A stretch of 64,000 bases of DNA from positions 1 to 64,000 of the forward strand of contig JBFWUN010000013.1 in the NCBI GenBank assembly GCA_050247235.1, read 5' to 3'. Every line of letters begins with the position of its first letter. Position 1 is the first letter of the stretch. The position numbers were made by a program, and so were the translations under genes. The notes beneath the pieces were generated by a model that did not search any database, was not told the DNA's origin, and saw nothing but the letters and a program-made list of their open reading frames with translations. Below are positions 17,143-25,624 of the stretch, piece after piece. Source of the DNA: CAIKBL01 sp050247235 (GTDB lineage: Bacteria; Pseudomonadota; Gammaproteobacteria; Ga0077536).

Positions 17143-17328
17143 ATGATCGTCGAATCGAACATCCCGGACGGTGACGAGTTCTACGCGAGGCTCGTTGCGC
17201 TGCACGACGGGTTGAGCGTCGAGCAGAGCCTGCTGCTCGATGCGCGCCTGATCCTGCTGCTCGCGAACCAGGTCGGGGATCCGGCGGTGCTGGAGGAGAT
17301 ACTGGCCGCCGCGGCACCGGTCCGCTGA
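17143..17328 (+). CDS. DUF2783 small protein
   Basis: A 61-residue protein with the DUF2783 pattern: D-x-DEFYARLVALHDGLS, then EQS, then the hydrophobic helix LDARLILLLANQVGDP and VLEEILAAA. It is all-helical by composition, without a signal peptide or cysteine. It ends the five-gene plus-strand homogentisate/flavin hydroxylase run, 12 bases after the MBL-fold gene and 22 bases before a strong hairpin. DUF2783 genes are generally found beside aromatic flavin hydroxylases of this kind, so a small accessory or stabilising subunit is a reasonable guess; function is unknown. Confidence 0.75.
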   Translation: MIVESNIPDGDEFYARLVALHDGLSVEQSLLLDARLILLLANQVGDPAVLEEILAAAAPVR

Positions 17329-17349
17329 GGGTCGGACGACTGCCGACGC

Positions 17350-17382
17350 CAGGTTCCGCGCAGGCCTGCTGCGCGGAACCTG
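17350..17382. terminator. Bidirectional stem-loop terminator between convergent operons
   Basis: CAGGTTCCGCGCAG and CTGCGCGGAACCTG form a perfect 14-bp stem with a five-base loop (GCCTG). It sits in the 71-base gap between the stop of the DUF2783 gene (plus) and the stop of the DUF1329 gene (minus). The stem is very stable; only short T-containing tails follow, so it may act as a bidirectional terminator and as a 3' end protector. Confidence 0.75.
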
Positions 17383-17399
17383 GTGCTGTTGCGCGGGCC

Positions 17400-18716
17400 T
17401 TATTGCCCCGACGTGCGCATGTTCTGCACGGTGAACTTGGTCACCGGGTTCATTGACGGATCCACCTGTCCCTTGAACTGTCCGGTGGTGCAGTGCTGTG
17501 CCTGGATGTCGATCATCCCGAAGCAGTCATCCAGTGCGACACCCGTGCCCTTGTTCTTTTCGAGGTGGTAGTCCGGATGGGCCTTGCAGATGTACCAGGA
17601 CTTCCACAGATCTCCCTTGCGGTCGTAGGTGACGGTGCGCGAGAAGCCGAACGTCTGCACGTCCGCGAAGTGGGTTCGCCGGCTGATCGGGTGGTTGGGA
17701 TCCACCGGTTCGGACTCCACCACGTATACCTTGCGCGGTGACCACGTGACCTTCGCGAAGCAGTTTCCCTTGCCGCCGAAGTCGATGTACTTGTAGCCGT
17801 CCGCCTCGCCGAACTCGTCGGTCAGCTGCTGATCGTTATGCTTGTAGTACGGCATCAGCAGGGTCTGCGTGCCTTTGTACGTCCACTTCATGTCCGAGAC
17901 ACGGCCGTTGTAGCCCTCGAAATCCTCGATCATCAGGTCGGTCCCCAGGAACGCATCAGTCACCTGGCCGCTCGCCAGGCGCCGCACGCGACGCTGGAAA
18001 CCGAGGTACAGCCAGGCGTCGTCGCGTTTCGCGTCGTCCTCGTAGCGATGGATCAGCAGCTGCGTGTCCTTCACGTCGAACGGTTCGAGCACCTGCAGGT
18101 AGATGGAACGGAACAGCTTGGACGGATTGGGCGTGATCTCCGGCACCGGGTCCTGGTTGACGCGATGCATCCAGTTCAGGAAATGGAAGCTGAACTTGAA
18201 CTGACGCTCCACCTTGCCGGACTCCATGTTGCGGAGCTTCCAGTAAAACGGCGCGATCGCGGCGTTGTCACCCCAGTTGTAGCCGTACTTGAAGTTCCAC
18301 GCGAGCTTCTCGCCGGCGCGGGGATCACTGGCATCCGGTTCGTACGGGAACGGGCGGCCTGCCACGAAGCCGTTGATCTGTCCCGACTGATCGCCGAGCG
18401 ACACCGTGTCCTTGTTGTTGTTGGCAACAGTCGCTTTCGCGTAGTTCGGATGCAGTGGCATGTCGATGACGTCGCCCACGGTCAGCTCTGTCCACCCATC
18501 CTTGATGTGCTGGACCATCGCGGGGTCGAGCACCGCGCTGAACTGGTCGACGTTGGCGGCGCTGATGACGGTGCCCGCCGTCAGCCCTTCCGGCATGTCG
18601 GGTTTCCAGTTCTGGTAGGTATTGAACTGGGCTTCGATGTCGTCCGCGCCTGCCGGCGGTGCACCGAGGATGCCTGCGAACATCGCGCCCGCGAGGATCG
18701 AAAGTTTCGTGTTCAT
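17400..18716 (-). CDS. DUF1329 periplasmic protein (LolA/LppX-like fold)
   Basis: A 438-residue exported protein: signal peptide at residues 1-24 (MNTKLSILAGAM..., cleaved after PAGA), then the DUF1329 domain over the rest. Typical features are TAGTVISAANVDQF near the N-terminus, repeated aromatic-rich strands (YNWGDNAAIAPFYWKLRNM, WLYLGFQRRVRRL) and the C-terminal DRKGDLWKSWYICKAHPDY. The family is a distant relative of lipoprotein-carrier folds that hold hydrophobic ligands. It is the last gene of a four-gene run with a DUF1302 barrel, an RND permease and a propeller lipoprotein. DUF1329 and DUF1302 nearly always occur together. Likely role: periplasmic handling of a lipid or hydrophobic substrate. 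Confidence 0.87.
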   Translation of the reverse strand: MNTKLSILAGAMFAGILGAPPAGADDIEAQFNTYQNWKPDMPEGLTAGTVISAANVDQFSAVLDPAMVQHIKDGWTELTVGDVIDMPLHPNYAKATVANNNKDTVSLGDQSGQINGFVAGRPFPYEPDASDPRAGEKLAWNFKYGYNWGDNAAIAPFYWKLRNMESGKVERQFKFSFHFLNWMHRVNQDPVPEITPNPSKLFRSIYLQVLEPFDVKDTQLLIHRYEDDAKRDDAWLYLGFQRRVRRLASGQVTDAFLGTDLMIEDFEGYNGRVSDMKWTYKGTQTLLMPYYKHNDQQLTDEFGEADGYKYIDFGGKGNCFAKVTWSPRKVYVVESEPVDPNHPISRRTHFADVQTFGFSRTVTYDRKGDLWKSWYICKAHPDYHLEKNKGTGVALDDCFGMIDIQAQHCTTGQFKGQVDPSMNPVTKFTVQNMRTSGQ

Positions 18717-18743
18717 GAAGCGGTCTCCCGAGGCTCGTGAGTG

Positions 18744-20753
18744 TTAGAAGCGATAGCGGACGGTGAGCTGGAGCTCATCTTCGCCCTGCGCCATGCCGAT
18801 TGGCCCGGAGCGGAAACGCCCCAGCGGTTCCAGGCCGCCCAGGCCGAGCGACTGGCTCGTCGACGTGCAGACCGGGCCTGGCGGACAGGTGAACGGCGGG
18901 AACGGGTTGCCGGAGCGGTTGTCGTCGAACGCGCGCGCGCCGTGCCCGAACTTGATGTTCGCGCCGAACGTCACCTGCCAGTGATTGGTGATCAGCCAGT
19001 CGATCGACGGGGCAACCACGCCGGCCTGCGCGCGGATGTCGTAGGCCGTGATGACCTGGGGACTGAGCTGGTCATTCATATAGAAGCCCTTGAACAGGAA
19101 CGTGCCGATGAAGTTGTCCTGCCAGTCGGCCATGCCGATCGGGCCCAGCGGGCCATCCCGCAGCTCGTGATCGAGCAGGTGCTGTCCGAAGACCTGCGCG
19201 GACAGCAGGAACGCCCGGTTCCTGTTGAGCGGCTTGATGAACGTCGGGCGATCCCAGCCAACCACCCAGCGGATGACGTCCGATTCCGAGTACAGGTTGC
19301 GCCGGGTGGTGTTGGCGAACTCCTCGCCGGTCGTCCACGCGAACTCGGTCCGAAAGGCGGACTTGATCGAATCGACATAGAAGTCGGTCGAACCGCCGAG
19401 CAGGAAGACGCGCGGGAACTCGATGTCGAATGCGATCAGGTAGTCGCGCGGGATCTCGTCACCGCCGACCTCGGCCGGGAACGGCGCGCCGAACGGCACC
19501 CCCGCGCCGAGGAACGGGTTGCGGGCCGGGGGTCCCTCGCTGCCGCCGTGCAGGGACGGCAGCTGCGAGTAGTAGTAGAACGCATTCAGCGAGAACCCGA
19601 CGCTCTTGAAGACCCCTTCGAAGCGCAGACCGACATCCGTGTTCTCGACCTCCCAGTCCGGCAGGTTGGCCTGCCGGATGCCGATGGTGTGCGCCGGGAA
19701 GTCGGTCGCCAGCGCGCCGTTCGCGAAATTCGAGACCGTGCACCCGTTCTCCCAGCAGTTGTTCATCGCGCGGAAGAAGTAGCCGGCATCGAGAATCGCG
19801 TACGGCGTACCGCCCTGGCCGAGATTGTTGGGCCGGAACTTCTCCCACTTCCAGACGAGCTGGAAGTTCATGTCGTCGAACATCTCCGTTGCCCCGAGCC
19901 GGTAATCGATGGTCAGCATGCCCATCGGGATGCGGATGTCCTCGAGCTCGTCGTAGATGTTGTGGCGGGAGTAGTCCACCGGGTTGATGATGTCCAGCAC
20001 GCGGAACAGGTCGGTGCGTCCCCACACGAGCTGCCGGCGGCCGACGCTGATGTCGATCGAATCTCCTTCACCGACGGCGATCGAACCGGTGAAGTACGCC
20101 TCGCGCAGTGCATCCGCACGGTCGTTGAACTCGATGGACTTGAGCTCGTCCTCGTCGAAGTCGAGATACCCGTCGATGCAGCCGCGGGAGTCGATATCGC
20201 AGGGCCGCACCGGCACACCCAGCACGACGCCGCCGTTCGCGCGGTGGAAGCCCTCTCCGAGCACCTGCAGGCCGGCGTTGGGATTGACCGCGGTATCGAA
20301 GCCGAAGCTGCCATTGCCGGGCAGACCGAGCGCGGCCACCGGGATCGGGTAGGTGGCGGATCCGAGACCACCCCCGAACGGCACGCTGCCGAACACCTGG
20401 TCCTCGATCTGGATCGTCCCGCCCGCGTCGTCGCCGTAGTCCTCGGAGTTCCAGTCGTAGACGCCGTCATAGCTTCCGCGCAACGTGGCATTGAACTTGA
20501 GTCCGCCGCTGAACAATCCCACTGCACCGAAATCCTTGGTGATCTCGGCCACGCCGGTAAAGCGCGACTTGGTGAGTCCCACGCGGTTGCGCACGTAGGT
20601 GACGTTGTCGACATAGCCGCTGATGTTCAGCGAGCCGTCCGTCGAGGTCCAGGCGTGCGCCAGGCCACCGTAAGAACCGAGAACCCATGTCGCGAGCATC
20701 GATATCGCGCGCCAGTGCGCGGCCCGCTTTCCCGTGTAGTCCCTGAAGTTCAT
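18744..20753 (-). CDS. DUF1302 outer-membrane beta-barrel protein
   Basis: A 669-residue exported protein. The signal peptide ends GGLAHA-W (about residue 38), and the mature part is rich in alternating beta-strand segments with DUF1302 hallmarks (GSLNISGYVDNVTYVRNRVG near the start, GRRQLVWGRTDLFRVLDIIN mid-protein) and ends in an outer-membrane-type terminal strand LQLTVRYRF. The ATG at 20753 follows a GGGGGAGC ribosome site. It sits 27 bases upstream of the DUF1329 gene and 55 bases downstream of the RND gene, all one strand. A porin-like channel or a partner of the RND permease for hydrophobic compounds is the plausible role; substrate unknown. Confidence 0.88.
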   Translation of the reverse strand: MNFRDYTGKRAAHWRAISMLATWVLGSYGGLAHAWTSTDGSLNISGYVDNVTYVRNRVGLTKSRFTGVAEITKDFGAVGLFSGGLKFNATLRGSYDGVYDWNSEDYGDDAGGTIQIEDQVFGSVPFGGGLGSATYPIPVAALGLPGNGSFGFDTAVNPNAGLQVLGEGFHRANGGVVLGVPVRPCDIDSRGCIDGYLDFDEDELKSIEFNDRADALREAYFTGSIAVGEGDSIDISVGRRQLVWGRTDLFRVLDIINPVDYSRHNIYDELEDIRIPMGMLTIDYRLGATEMFDDMNFQLVWKWEKFRPNNLGQGGTPYAILDAGYFFRAMNNCWENGCTVSNFANGALATDFPAHTIGIRQANLPDWEVENTDVGLRFEGVFKSVGFSLNAFYYYSQLPSLHGGSEGPPARNPFLGAGVPFGAPFPAEVGGDEIPRDYLIAFDIEFPRVFLLGGSTDFYVDSIKSAFRTEFAWTTGEEFANTTRRNLYSESDVIRWVVGWDRPTFIKPLNRNRAFLLSAQVFGQHLLDHELRDGPLGPIGMADWQDNFIGTFLFKGFYMNDQLSPQVITAYDIRAQAGVVAPSIDWLITNHWQVTFGANIKFGHGARAFDDNRSGNPFPPFTCPPGPVCTSTSQSLGLGGLEPLGRFRSGPIGMAQGEDELQLTVRYRF

Positions 20754-20808
20754 CGCTCCCCCTGTTTCGTTGTCGATCACGAATTTTTTCTCAGTCCGTC
20801 GCCTGCAC

Positions 20809-23205
20809 TCAGATCGCCGTTTCCTCGACCAGCTTCGCCCGCGCCGCCTCCATCGGTGGTTCCCCGCCTGCAGCCAGGATGAACCGCGGCTTGAACACGT
20901 CCACCCACGCCGGCACCAGGAACATCGCGGAGCACGCGTTCAGGATCAGCATGATGCTGAGCAGTCGCGCTGCGTCGGCCTGGAACCGGAGGTCGGACAT
21001 GAATATCCACATCACGATGCCGCCCACGAGCGTGGTGGCGGTGAACGCGATGGCCACCCCGGTGGTGCCGACGGCGCGCTGGACCGCTTCCTGCAGATTG
21101 GCATGCACGTGCATCTCTTCGCGGATGCGATCCATCATGTAAATCGCGTAGTCGACGCCGAGGCCGATGCCCACGGCAATCATCGGGACGGTGTTCACAT
21201 TGAGTCCCATGCCGAGCCAGCCCATGCACGCGTAGGTCAGCACCGTGGCGAATCCCATCGAGGCGAGCATCATCACGCCGGCATGGATGGAGCCGTAGAA
21301 CCACAGCGTGAACCCCAGGATCAGCGCGAGCACCGCGGGCACCACCACGAGGTTGGTCTGGTAGGCTTCTTCGTTGATGGCGGCGGTCACACCGACGGGC
21401 CCTCCCGCGAGCTGGAGCTCGAATCCTTCGATCCTGCTGCCAACCTCCGTCGCCCATTCCCGTGCCATGTGGATGGCACGACGAATCGTCTCCCCCGTGT
21501 GGTCCTTGTAGAAGAAAACCATGTTCGCGATCTGGTCGTCGCTGTCCTGGAACTGGTTCAGCGCGCCGGGAATCGGCGCGGACATCATGTACGTGAACAT
21601 CAGTCCGCCGGCCTGCTGCGCATCGTCAGGGATGACGGCCCAGCGCGGATCGTCGTTGCGGGTCATCCGGTGAACCTGGCCGACCAGGTTGTTGGTGCCC
21701 TTGGCCCCGCCGAGCGCCGGATCGAGCAGCATCGTGTTCTGGAAGTCATCGAGCGCGCGCAGGACTTCCGGGCGCTTGAGTCCGCCCTTCTCGCTGGTAC
21801 GGGCCACGATGAACAGCTCCTCGGAACCCGGAAAGCGTTCGTTGATGGCGCGCGAGGACACGTTGTAGTCGTGATCCGGGTACAGCAGCGGGGAACCCGG
21901 CTCCGGCTCGCCCACGACGACGCGCGTGCTGAGATATCCCGCGCAAATGGCGATCACCAGGCAAACCCACAGCACGCCGCGCGAACGGGTTTGCGTGGCC
22001 GTGACCCATGCGAGGCGCGGAAACAGCCGCCGGCTGAACCCGTGACGGATCTTCACGTCGCGCGGCTGCGGCAGCAGCGCGAGCAGCATCGGCAAGGTGA
22101 CCAGCACCGTGACGACCATCGACAGCGCCCAGAACGACGCGTACACGGCCATCTTGTCGTTGATCGGCACCGAGCCAAGGCCGATCAGGAACAGCGCGGC
22201 CGCATCCGCGACGATCGCGAGCGCGCCGGGACGGAACAGGCTGTTGAAGGTGTTGCGCGCCGCGAGGTCCTTGGTGCCGGTCAGCTCGAGTTCAAAGAAA
22301 TACCGTTCCACTTTCTGGATCCCGTGCGACATCGAGCGCGCCGAGATCAGGAACGGCACCACGAGCATCAGCGGATCGAGATGGTAGTCGAATACTCCCA
22401 TGAAGCCGACGCCCCAGATGCTCGTCAGCAGCATGCCGAATGTCGGCAGCAGGATTCCGTACAGGCGCCGGGTGTACAGCACCAGGATGCCGATCACGAT
22501 GATGATCGTGTAGAGGAAGATCTGGAGGATCTGCGGGCCGTAGGTCGATACCCAGCCCACCAGCACCGGGTGCCCGGTCGCATGGATCCGCACACCGGCT
22601 GCGCCTTCCTTCGCGCGGATGGCCTGGATCTCGGCGAACACTTTCGCGTAGTCGAGTTCGCCTTCGTTCAGGGTTGCCTTGATGATCGCCGACTTCAGAT
22701 CCGGTGACACCAGCAGACCGTACACGGCCGGGTTGCTCTGCACATCGGTTTTCATCTGCGAGAACTCGGTCTCGCTGTATCCTCCCTTGTGGGGGTCGAA
22801 GTACGGGGACGACTTGATCGAGCCGTCCGGCGTCAGCCAGATCTTGCGCGTATTGCGATGGGTCAGGCTGGTGACCAGGTTGTGATTGACCCCGTGCACA
22901 CTGTCGAGCGCGAGCGTGATTCGGTCGATGCGCGCGAGCGTCTCGTCGGTGAAGATCGTGCCGTCCTGCACCTCCACGCCGAGGATGACGATGTTCGCGC
23001 CGCCGAAGTTGTCGCGGATCTGGTTGTGGAGCTTGATGTAGGGATGCTCCTGCGGCAGGAGATCCGCGAAATCGGACACCATCTTGACCAGCGGAATGTG
23101 CCACGCGAAGTACAGGGTGACGAGCATCACCAGTGACAGCACCTTGCGCCGGTTGTCGAACAGGAAATCCCCGAGCCGCGGAAAAACCTGCGAGGTATCG
23201 ATCAT
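20809..23205 (-). CDS. RND-superfamily (MMPL-type) permease
   Basis: A 798-residue inner-membrane protein with two repeats, each of one N-terminal membrane helix, a large periplasmic domain (about residues 55-210 and 425-590) and a bundle of five helices (about 215-400 and 595-780). Family motifs: FADLLPQEHPYIKLHNQI after helix 1, GVGLGVDYAIYMMDRIREEM (here GIGLGVDYAIYMMDR) in the second bundle, with the acidic residues expected for proton flow. It belongs to the HpnN/MmpL-like branch that moves lipids or hydrophobic molecules. The ATG at 23205 (GAGG ribosome site) avoids overlap with the upstream lipoprotein gene. No periplasmic adaptor or TolC is encoded; DUF1302/DUF1329 probably take that place. 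Confidence 0.9.
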   Translation of the reverse strand: MIDTSQVFPRLGDFLFDNRRKVLSLVMLVTLYFAWHIPLVKMVSDFADLLPQEHPYIKLHNQIRDNFGGANIVILGVEVQDGTIFTDETLARIDRITLALDSVHGVNHNLVTSLTHRNTRKIWLTPDGSIKSSPYFDPHKGGYSETEFSQMKTDVQSNPAVYGLLVSPDLKSAIIKATLNEGELDYAKVFAEIQAIRAKEGAAGVRIHATGHPVLVGWVSTYGPQILQIFLYTIIIVIGILVLYTRRLYGILLPTFGMLLTSIWGVGFMGVFDYHLDPLMLVVPFLISARSMSHGIQKVERYFFELELTGTKDLAARNTFNSLFRPGALAIVADAAALFLIGLGSVPINDKMAVYASFWALSMVVTVLVTLPMLLALLPQPRDVKIRHGFSRRLFPRLAWVTATQTRSRGVLWVCLVIAICAGYLSTRVVVGEPEPGSPLLYPDHDYNVSSRAINERFPGSEELFIVARTSEKGGLKRPEVLRALDDFQNTMLLDPALGGAKGTNNLVGQVHRMTRNDDPRWAVIPDDAQQAGGLMFTYMMSAPIPGALNQFQDSDDQIANMVFFYKDHTGETIRRAIHMAREWATEVGSRIEGFELQLAGGPVGVTAAINEEAYQTNLVVVPAVLALILGFTLWFYGSIHAGVMMLASMGFATVLTYACMGWLGMGLNVNTVPMIAVGIGLGVDYAIYMMDRIREEMHVHANLQEAVQRAVGTTGVAIAFTATTLVGGIVMWIFMSDLRFQADAARLLSIMLILNACSAMFLVPAWVDVFKPRFILAAGGEPPMEAARAKLVEETAI

Positions 23206-23215
23206 CGCGCGGGCC

Positions 23216-24199
23216 TCAGGGTGCGCTCGCGAGCGCACGCGTGGCGCCAGCCGGGATCAGCCGCAGCGCGCCGCCCCCACCCGCAACGAGCACGCGGCCT
23301 CCCGGTGCCGGGGCAATCGCGCGCAGGAATCCATGCACGGGATCCGCGTAATCGATGCGCTGCCAATGTCCGTCCTGCAGGCGCAGCACCACGCCCTCGC
23401 CGCCCACCGCCTGCGGGATACCGTCGACGATGCCGAGCCCGTACAGCGGCGCCAGTGTCGGCGATGCCTGGCGGGACCAGCTGTCACCACCATCTTCGGT
23501 GGCCAGGATTCCGCCGCGCAGTCCGACGATCCATCCGCGTTGTGCGTCGGCGAACCAGGCATCCTGCGGGTAGAATTCGTCGGGCAGGCTTTCCAGCCGT
23601 TCCCAGGTCGCGCCGCCGTCACGTGAGCGGATCACCGTGCCGAACTCGCCCGTCGCGTAGGCGGTCATCGCATCGACGAACTGCACGGACGTCAGGAACA
23701 GGTCTTCATCCAGGGTGTGGGTATGCCAGTTCCGGCCGCCATCGGCCGTCCACTGCAGGGAACTGAAACCGCCCGCGATCCACCAGCGTCCCTGGGGGTC
23801 GCAGGTGATGGCCTGCGGGGTTTCACCGTCGGCGAGCGGCACTCTCGTCCAGCGCGCCGCATCGGGCGCTGCAGTCCAGACTTCGCGCTCGAACGCGAGC
23901 GCGACCCACGTGCCATCCGGGCACCGGGCGAGGTCGATCAGCGATGGCCAGCCGGGGAGATCCTGGCGCGTCCAGGAATCGCCGTGGGTGGAGGTCAGTA
24001 CCACGCCGTGCGTGCCGACCACCACGAGGCGGTCGGGCGCGGCGACGGCGGCCTGGTACTGGTCCGAGCGGCGAATCGGCTCCCGTCCGGCCTCCTCCAC
24101 CGCCGCCAGCCGCAGCTTCGCTTCGCAGCCGACGAGCAGGCCTGCGACGACGCACAGTACCCATATCGACCCGCTGCCGACGCCTCGGCGCCCCTTCAT
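23216..24199 (-). CDS. YCF48/BNR-type beta-propeller lipoprotein
   Basis: A 327-residue exported lipoprotein. A signal sequence ends in the lipobox LLVGC (Cys25); the rest is made of repeated beta-propeller blades with the YCF48/BNR pattern G-x-x-G-x-V-x-x-S-x-DGG-x-W (for example GEFGTVIRSRDGGATWERL, GLRGGILATEDGGDSWSR, GTHGVVLTSTHGDSWTR). It is the first gene of the cassette with RND, DUF1302 and DUF1329, starting about 60-70 bases downstream of a -10-like TATACT and the GntR-type operator site A. In other bacteria such propellers also accompany MMPL permeases. It may be a periplasmic scaffold or substrate-guiding subunit; direct evidence is lacking. Confidence 0.85.
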   Translation of the reverse strand: MKGRRGVGSGSIWVLCVVAGLLVGCEAKLRLAAVEEAGREPIRRSDQYQAAVAAPDRLVVVGTHGVVLTSTHGDSWTRQDLPGWPSLIDLARCPDGTWVALAFEREVWTAAPDAARWTRVPLADGETPQAITCDPQGRWWIAGGFSSLQWTADGGRNWHTHTLDEDLFLTSVQFVDAMTAYATGEFGTVIRSRDGGATWERLESLPDEFYPQDAWFADAQRGWIVGLRGGILATEDGGDSWSRQASPTLAPLYGLGIVDGIPQAVGGEGVVLRLQDGHWQRIDYADPVHGFLRAIAPAPGGRVLVAGGGGALRLIPAGATRALASAP

Positions 24200-24268
24200 C
24201 TCGTGCTCCCCTGGTCAGTTCGTGTCCGGGCCTGTCACCGCGCCGCCGGCAGGGCCGGGGCGCAACGG

Positions 24269-24318
24269 AGTATAGCCGAGACAAATCGATAGACGAACTC
24301 TTTATCGATATTTTTATT
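24269..24318 (-). promoter_or_regulatory. Operator site A (shared TTTATCGATATTTT motif) and promoter of the envelope cassette
   Basis: TTTATCGATATTTT (24301-24314) lies 20 bases from ACAAATCGATAG (24281-24292); the two ATCGAT cores form a spaced inverted arrangement. Toward the lipoprotein gene, TATACT (24269-24274 complement) is a good -10 box only six bases beyond the operator, so a bound repressor would block the promoter. The identical 14-mer occurs at 34480-34493 with the same ACAAAT flank and a -10-like box at nearly the same distance. The gap between genes is 137 bases. Confidence 0.65.
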
Positions 24319-24336
24319 TAATCTCGATGACTTGAA

Positions 24337-25257
24337 TCAAGTCACCACGCCGAGGAAGTTCTCGTTGAGCTTGCGATCGTGGAAAAAGATCGCGCGACCG
24401 ATCTGGTCCGCGGTCCAGGTAATCGGCTGGTGGTCCGGATACCAGGTGTAATCGCCGCAGAACACTTCGTTGCGGTTGCCCGAGGGATCGAAGAAATAGA
24501 TTGTCCGTCCCCGCGTGATGCCGTGACGGGTCGGGCCAAGGTCCAGCGAGAGGTCATGCATCGAGATCAGGTCCGCAGCCCGCAGCACTTCCTCCCAGGT
24601 GCCGAGCAGGAACGACGCGTGATGGAACTTGTTGTCCTCGGCGTGCCGCACGAACGCGATGTCGTGCGCCTTGTTGGAGCAGGTCAGGAACGCCGCGATG
24701 ATGCGTTCGCCGTCGACCACCTTCTCCGTCAGGTCGAACTTCAGGACCTGGGTCAGCAGCCGGATATTGCCGTCGAGATCCCCGCCGTACAGCAGGCAGT
24801 GATCGAAGCGCTGCGCCTGCATCCCCTTGAGTCCTTCGAGCCACGGGTCCGGGTTCACCCGGCCAAGACCGTTGCCCATGTAGTCCTTCTCCGCGTAGAG
24901 CTCCAGGGCGTGCCCGGTCGGCAGCTTGAACCGCACACGTTCTCCGCAGTGATCCAGCTCGCCGGCCGGAATGCGCTCGGTGGGGACTCCGAACGCGTTC
25001 AGATCCCGCTCCAGCGCAGCGAGCGCATCCTTGCTCACCACCTTGAAGCCCATGAAGTCCATGCCAGGCTGATCGGCTTCGCGCAGCACGACCGAGAACC
25101 AGTCCTGCTCGTCCCATCCTTTCAGGTAAACGCGCCCCTGCTGGTCGCGTTCGATCTCGTGCAGGCCGAGCCGATCACGGTAATGGACGACGGCGGGTTC
25201 GAGGTCGAGCACGCGCAGGCAGACGTGGCCGGGACGCAGAACGGGTGACTGTGCCAT
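24337..25257 (-). CDS. dmpB: Catechol 2,3-dioxygenase (extradiol, DmpB/XylE type)
   Basis: A 306-residue type I extradiol dioxygenase opening catechol to 2-hydroxymuconic semialdehyde. Both vicinal-oxygen-chelate domains are present. Iron ligands are His153 (RFDHCLL), His213 (FHHASF) and Glu264 (GNRNEVFCG); the active-site His198 (AHDIAF), His245 (TRHGITRG) and Tyr254 are conserved. It is the last gene of the phenol hydroxylase operon, 17 bases after the dmpQ-type ferredoxin that reactivates this enzyme class. A second, divergent paralogue is encoded at 33473-34402. Expression is expected from the sigma-54 promoter upstream of dmpK. Confidence 0.95.
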   Translation of the reverse strand: MAQSPVLRPGHVCLRVLDLEPAVVHYRDRLGLHEIERDQQGRVYLKGWDEQDWFSVVLREADQPGMDFMGFKVVSKDALAALERDLNAFGVPTERIPAGELDHCGERVRFKLPTGHALELYAEKDYMGNGLGRVNPDPWLEGLKGMQAQRFDHCLLYGGDLDGNIRLLTQVLKFDLTEKVVDGERIIAAFLTCSNKAHDIAFVRHAEDNKFHHASFLLGTWEEVLRAADLISMHDLSLDLGPTRHGITRGRTIYFFDPSGNRNEVFCGDYTWYPDHQPITWTADQIGRAIFFHDRKLNENFLGVVT

Positions 25258-25274
25258 GGTTCTCTCCTTCGGAT

Positions 25275-25619
25275 TCAGACGGGACTGGGCGAGACGTCGT
25301 GAAACCCGGCGAGCACGCGCTTGCGCAAACCGCCGATGACGCTCAATTCACAATCGGACACCGGAAACAGACGGCACGCAAGCCCGATGCCGTGCGCTTC
25401 ATCATCCACGCTGACATGCGCGCGGCTCATCTTCCCGGCGACGGTCCTGCCGCGGGCGATGCGCACCTTGCAGATGCCGCAACCGCCGCCCCGGCACCCG
25501 ATGGGGATGCCGCGGCGGTTCAGGCGTTCCATCGCGCGCAGCAGGTTCTCATCAGCCCGGCAGCGGAAGCGTTCTCCCGTGTCCAGGATCAGGATCTCGA
25601 ATTCCTCGGCCACGCCCAT
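25275..25619 (-). CDS. dmpQ: Plant-type [2Fe-2S] ferredoxin, XylT/DmpQ-like
   Basis: A 114-residue ferredoxin with the [2Fe-2S] cysteine pattern CRGGGCGICKV plus a later Cys in GIGLACRLFP. Proteins of this type reduce the inactivated ferric form of catechol 2,3-dioxygenase back to the active ferrous form. It lies directly between the phenol hydroxylase reductase (five bases upstream) and catechol 2,3-dioxygenase (17 bases downstream), the same order as in dmp and xyl operons. The longer open frame upstream overlaps dmpP and is not used; the ATG at 25619 gives the family length. Confidence 0.92.
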   Translation of the reverse strand: MGVAEEFEILILDTGERFRCRADENLLRAMERLNRRGIPIGCRGGGCGICKVRIARGRTVAGKMSRAHVSVDDEAHGIGLACRLFPVSDCELSVIGGLRKRVLAGFHDVSPSPV

Positions 25620-25624
25620 CGCTT

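Noticed and set aside
18741..20882. A 713-codon plus-strand frame and the following 645-codon frame (20770-22707)
   Set aside because: Antisense to the DUF1302 and RND genes, whose signal peptide, barrel and membrane segments are clear.
24329..24343. Palindrome GACTTGAATCAAGTC at the end of catechol dioxygenase 1 as a terminator
   Set aside because: Only a 6-7 bp stem and no T run after it on the minus strand; also part of the coding end. Kept only as a possible weak hairpin.
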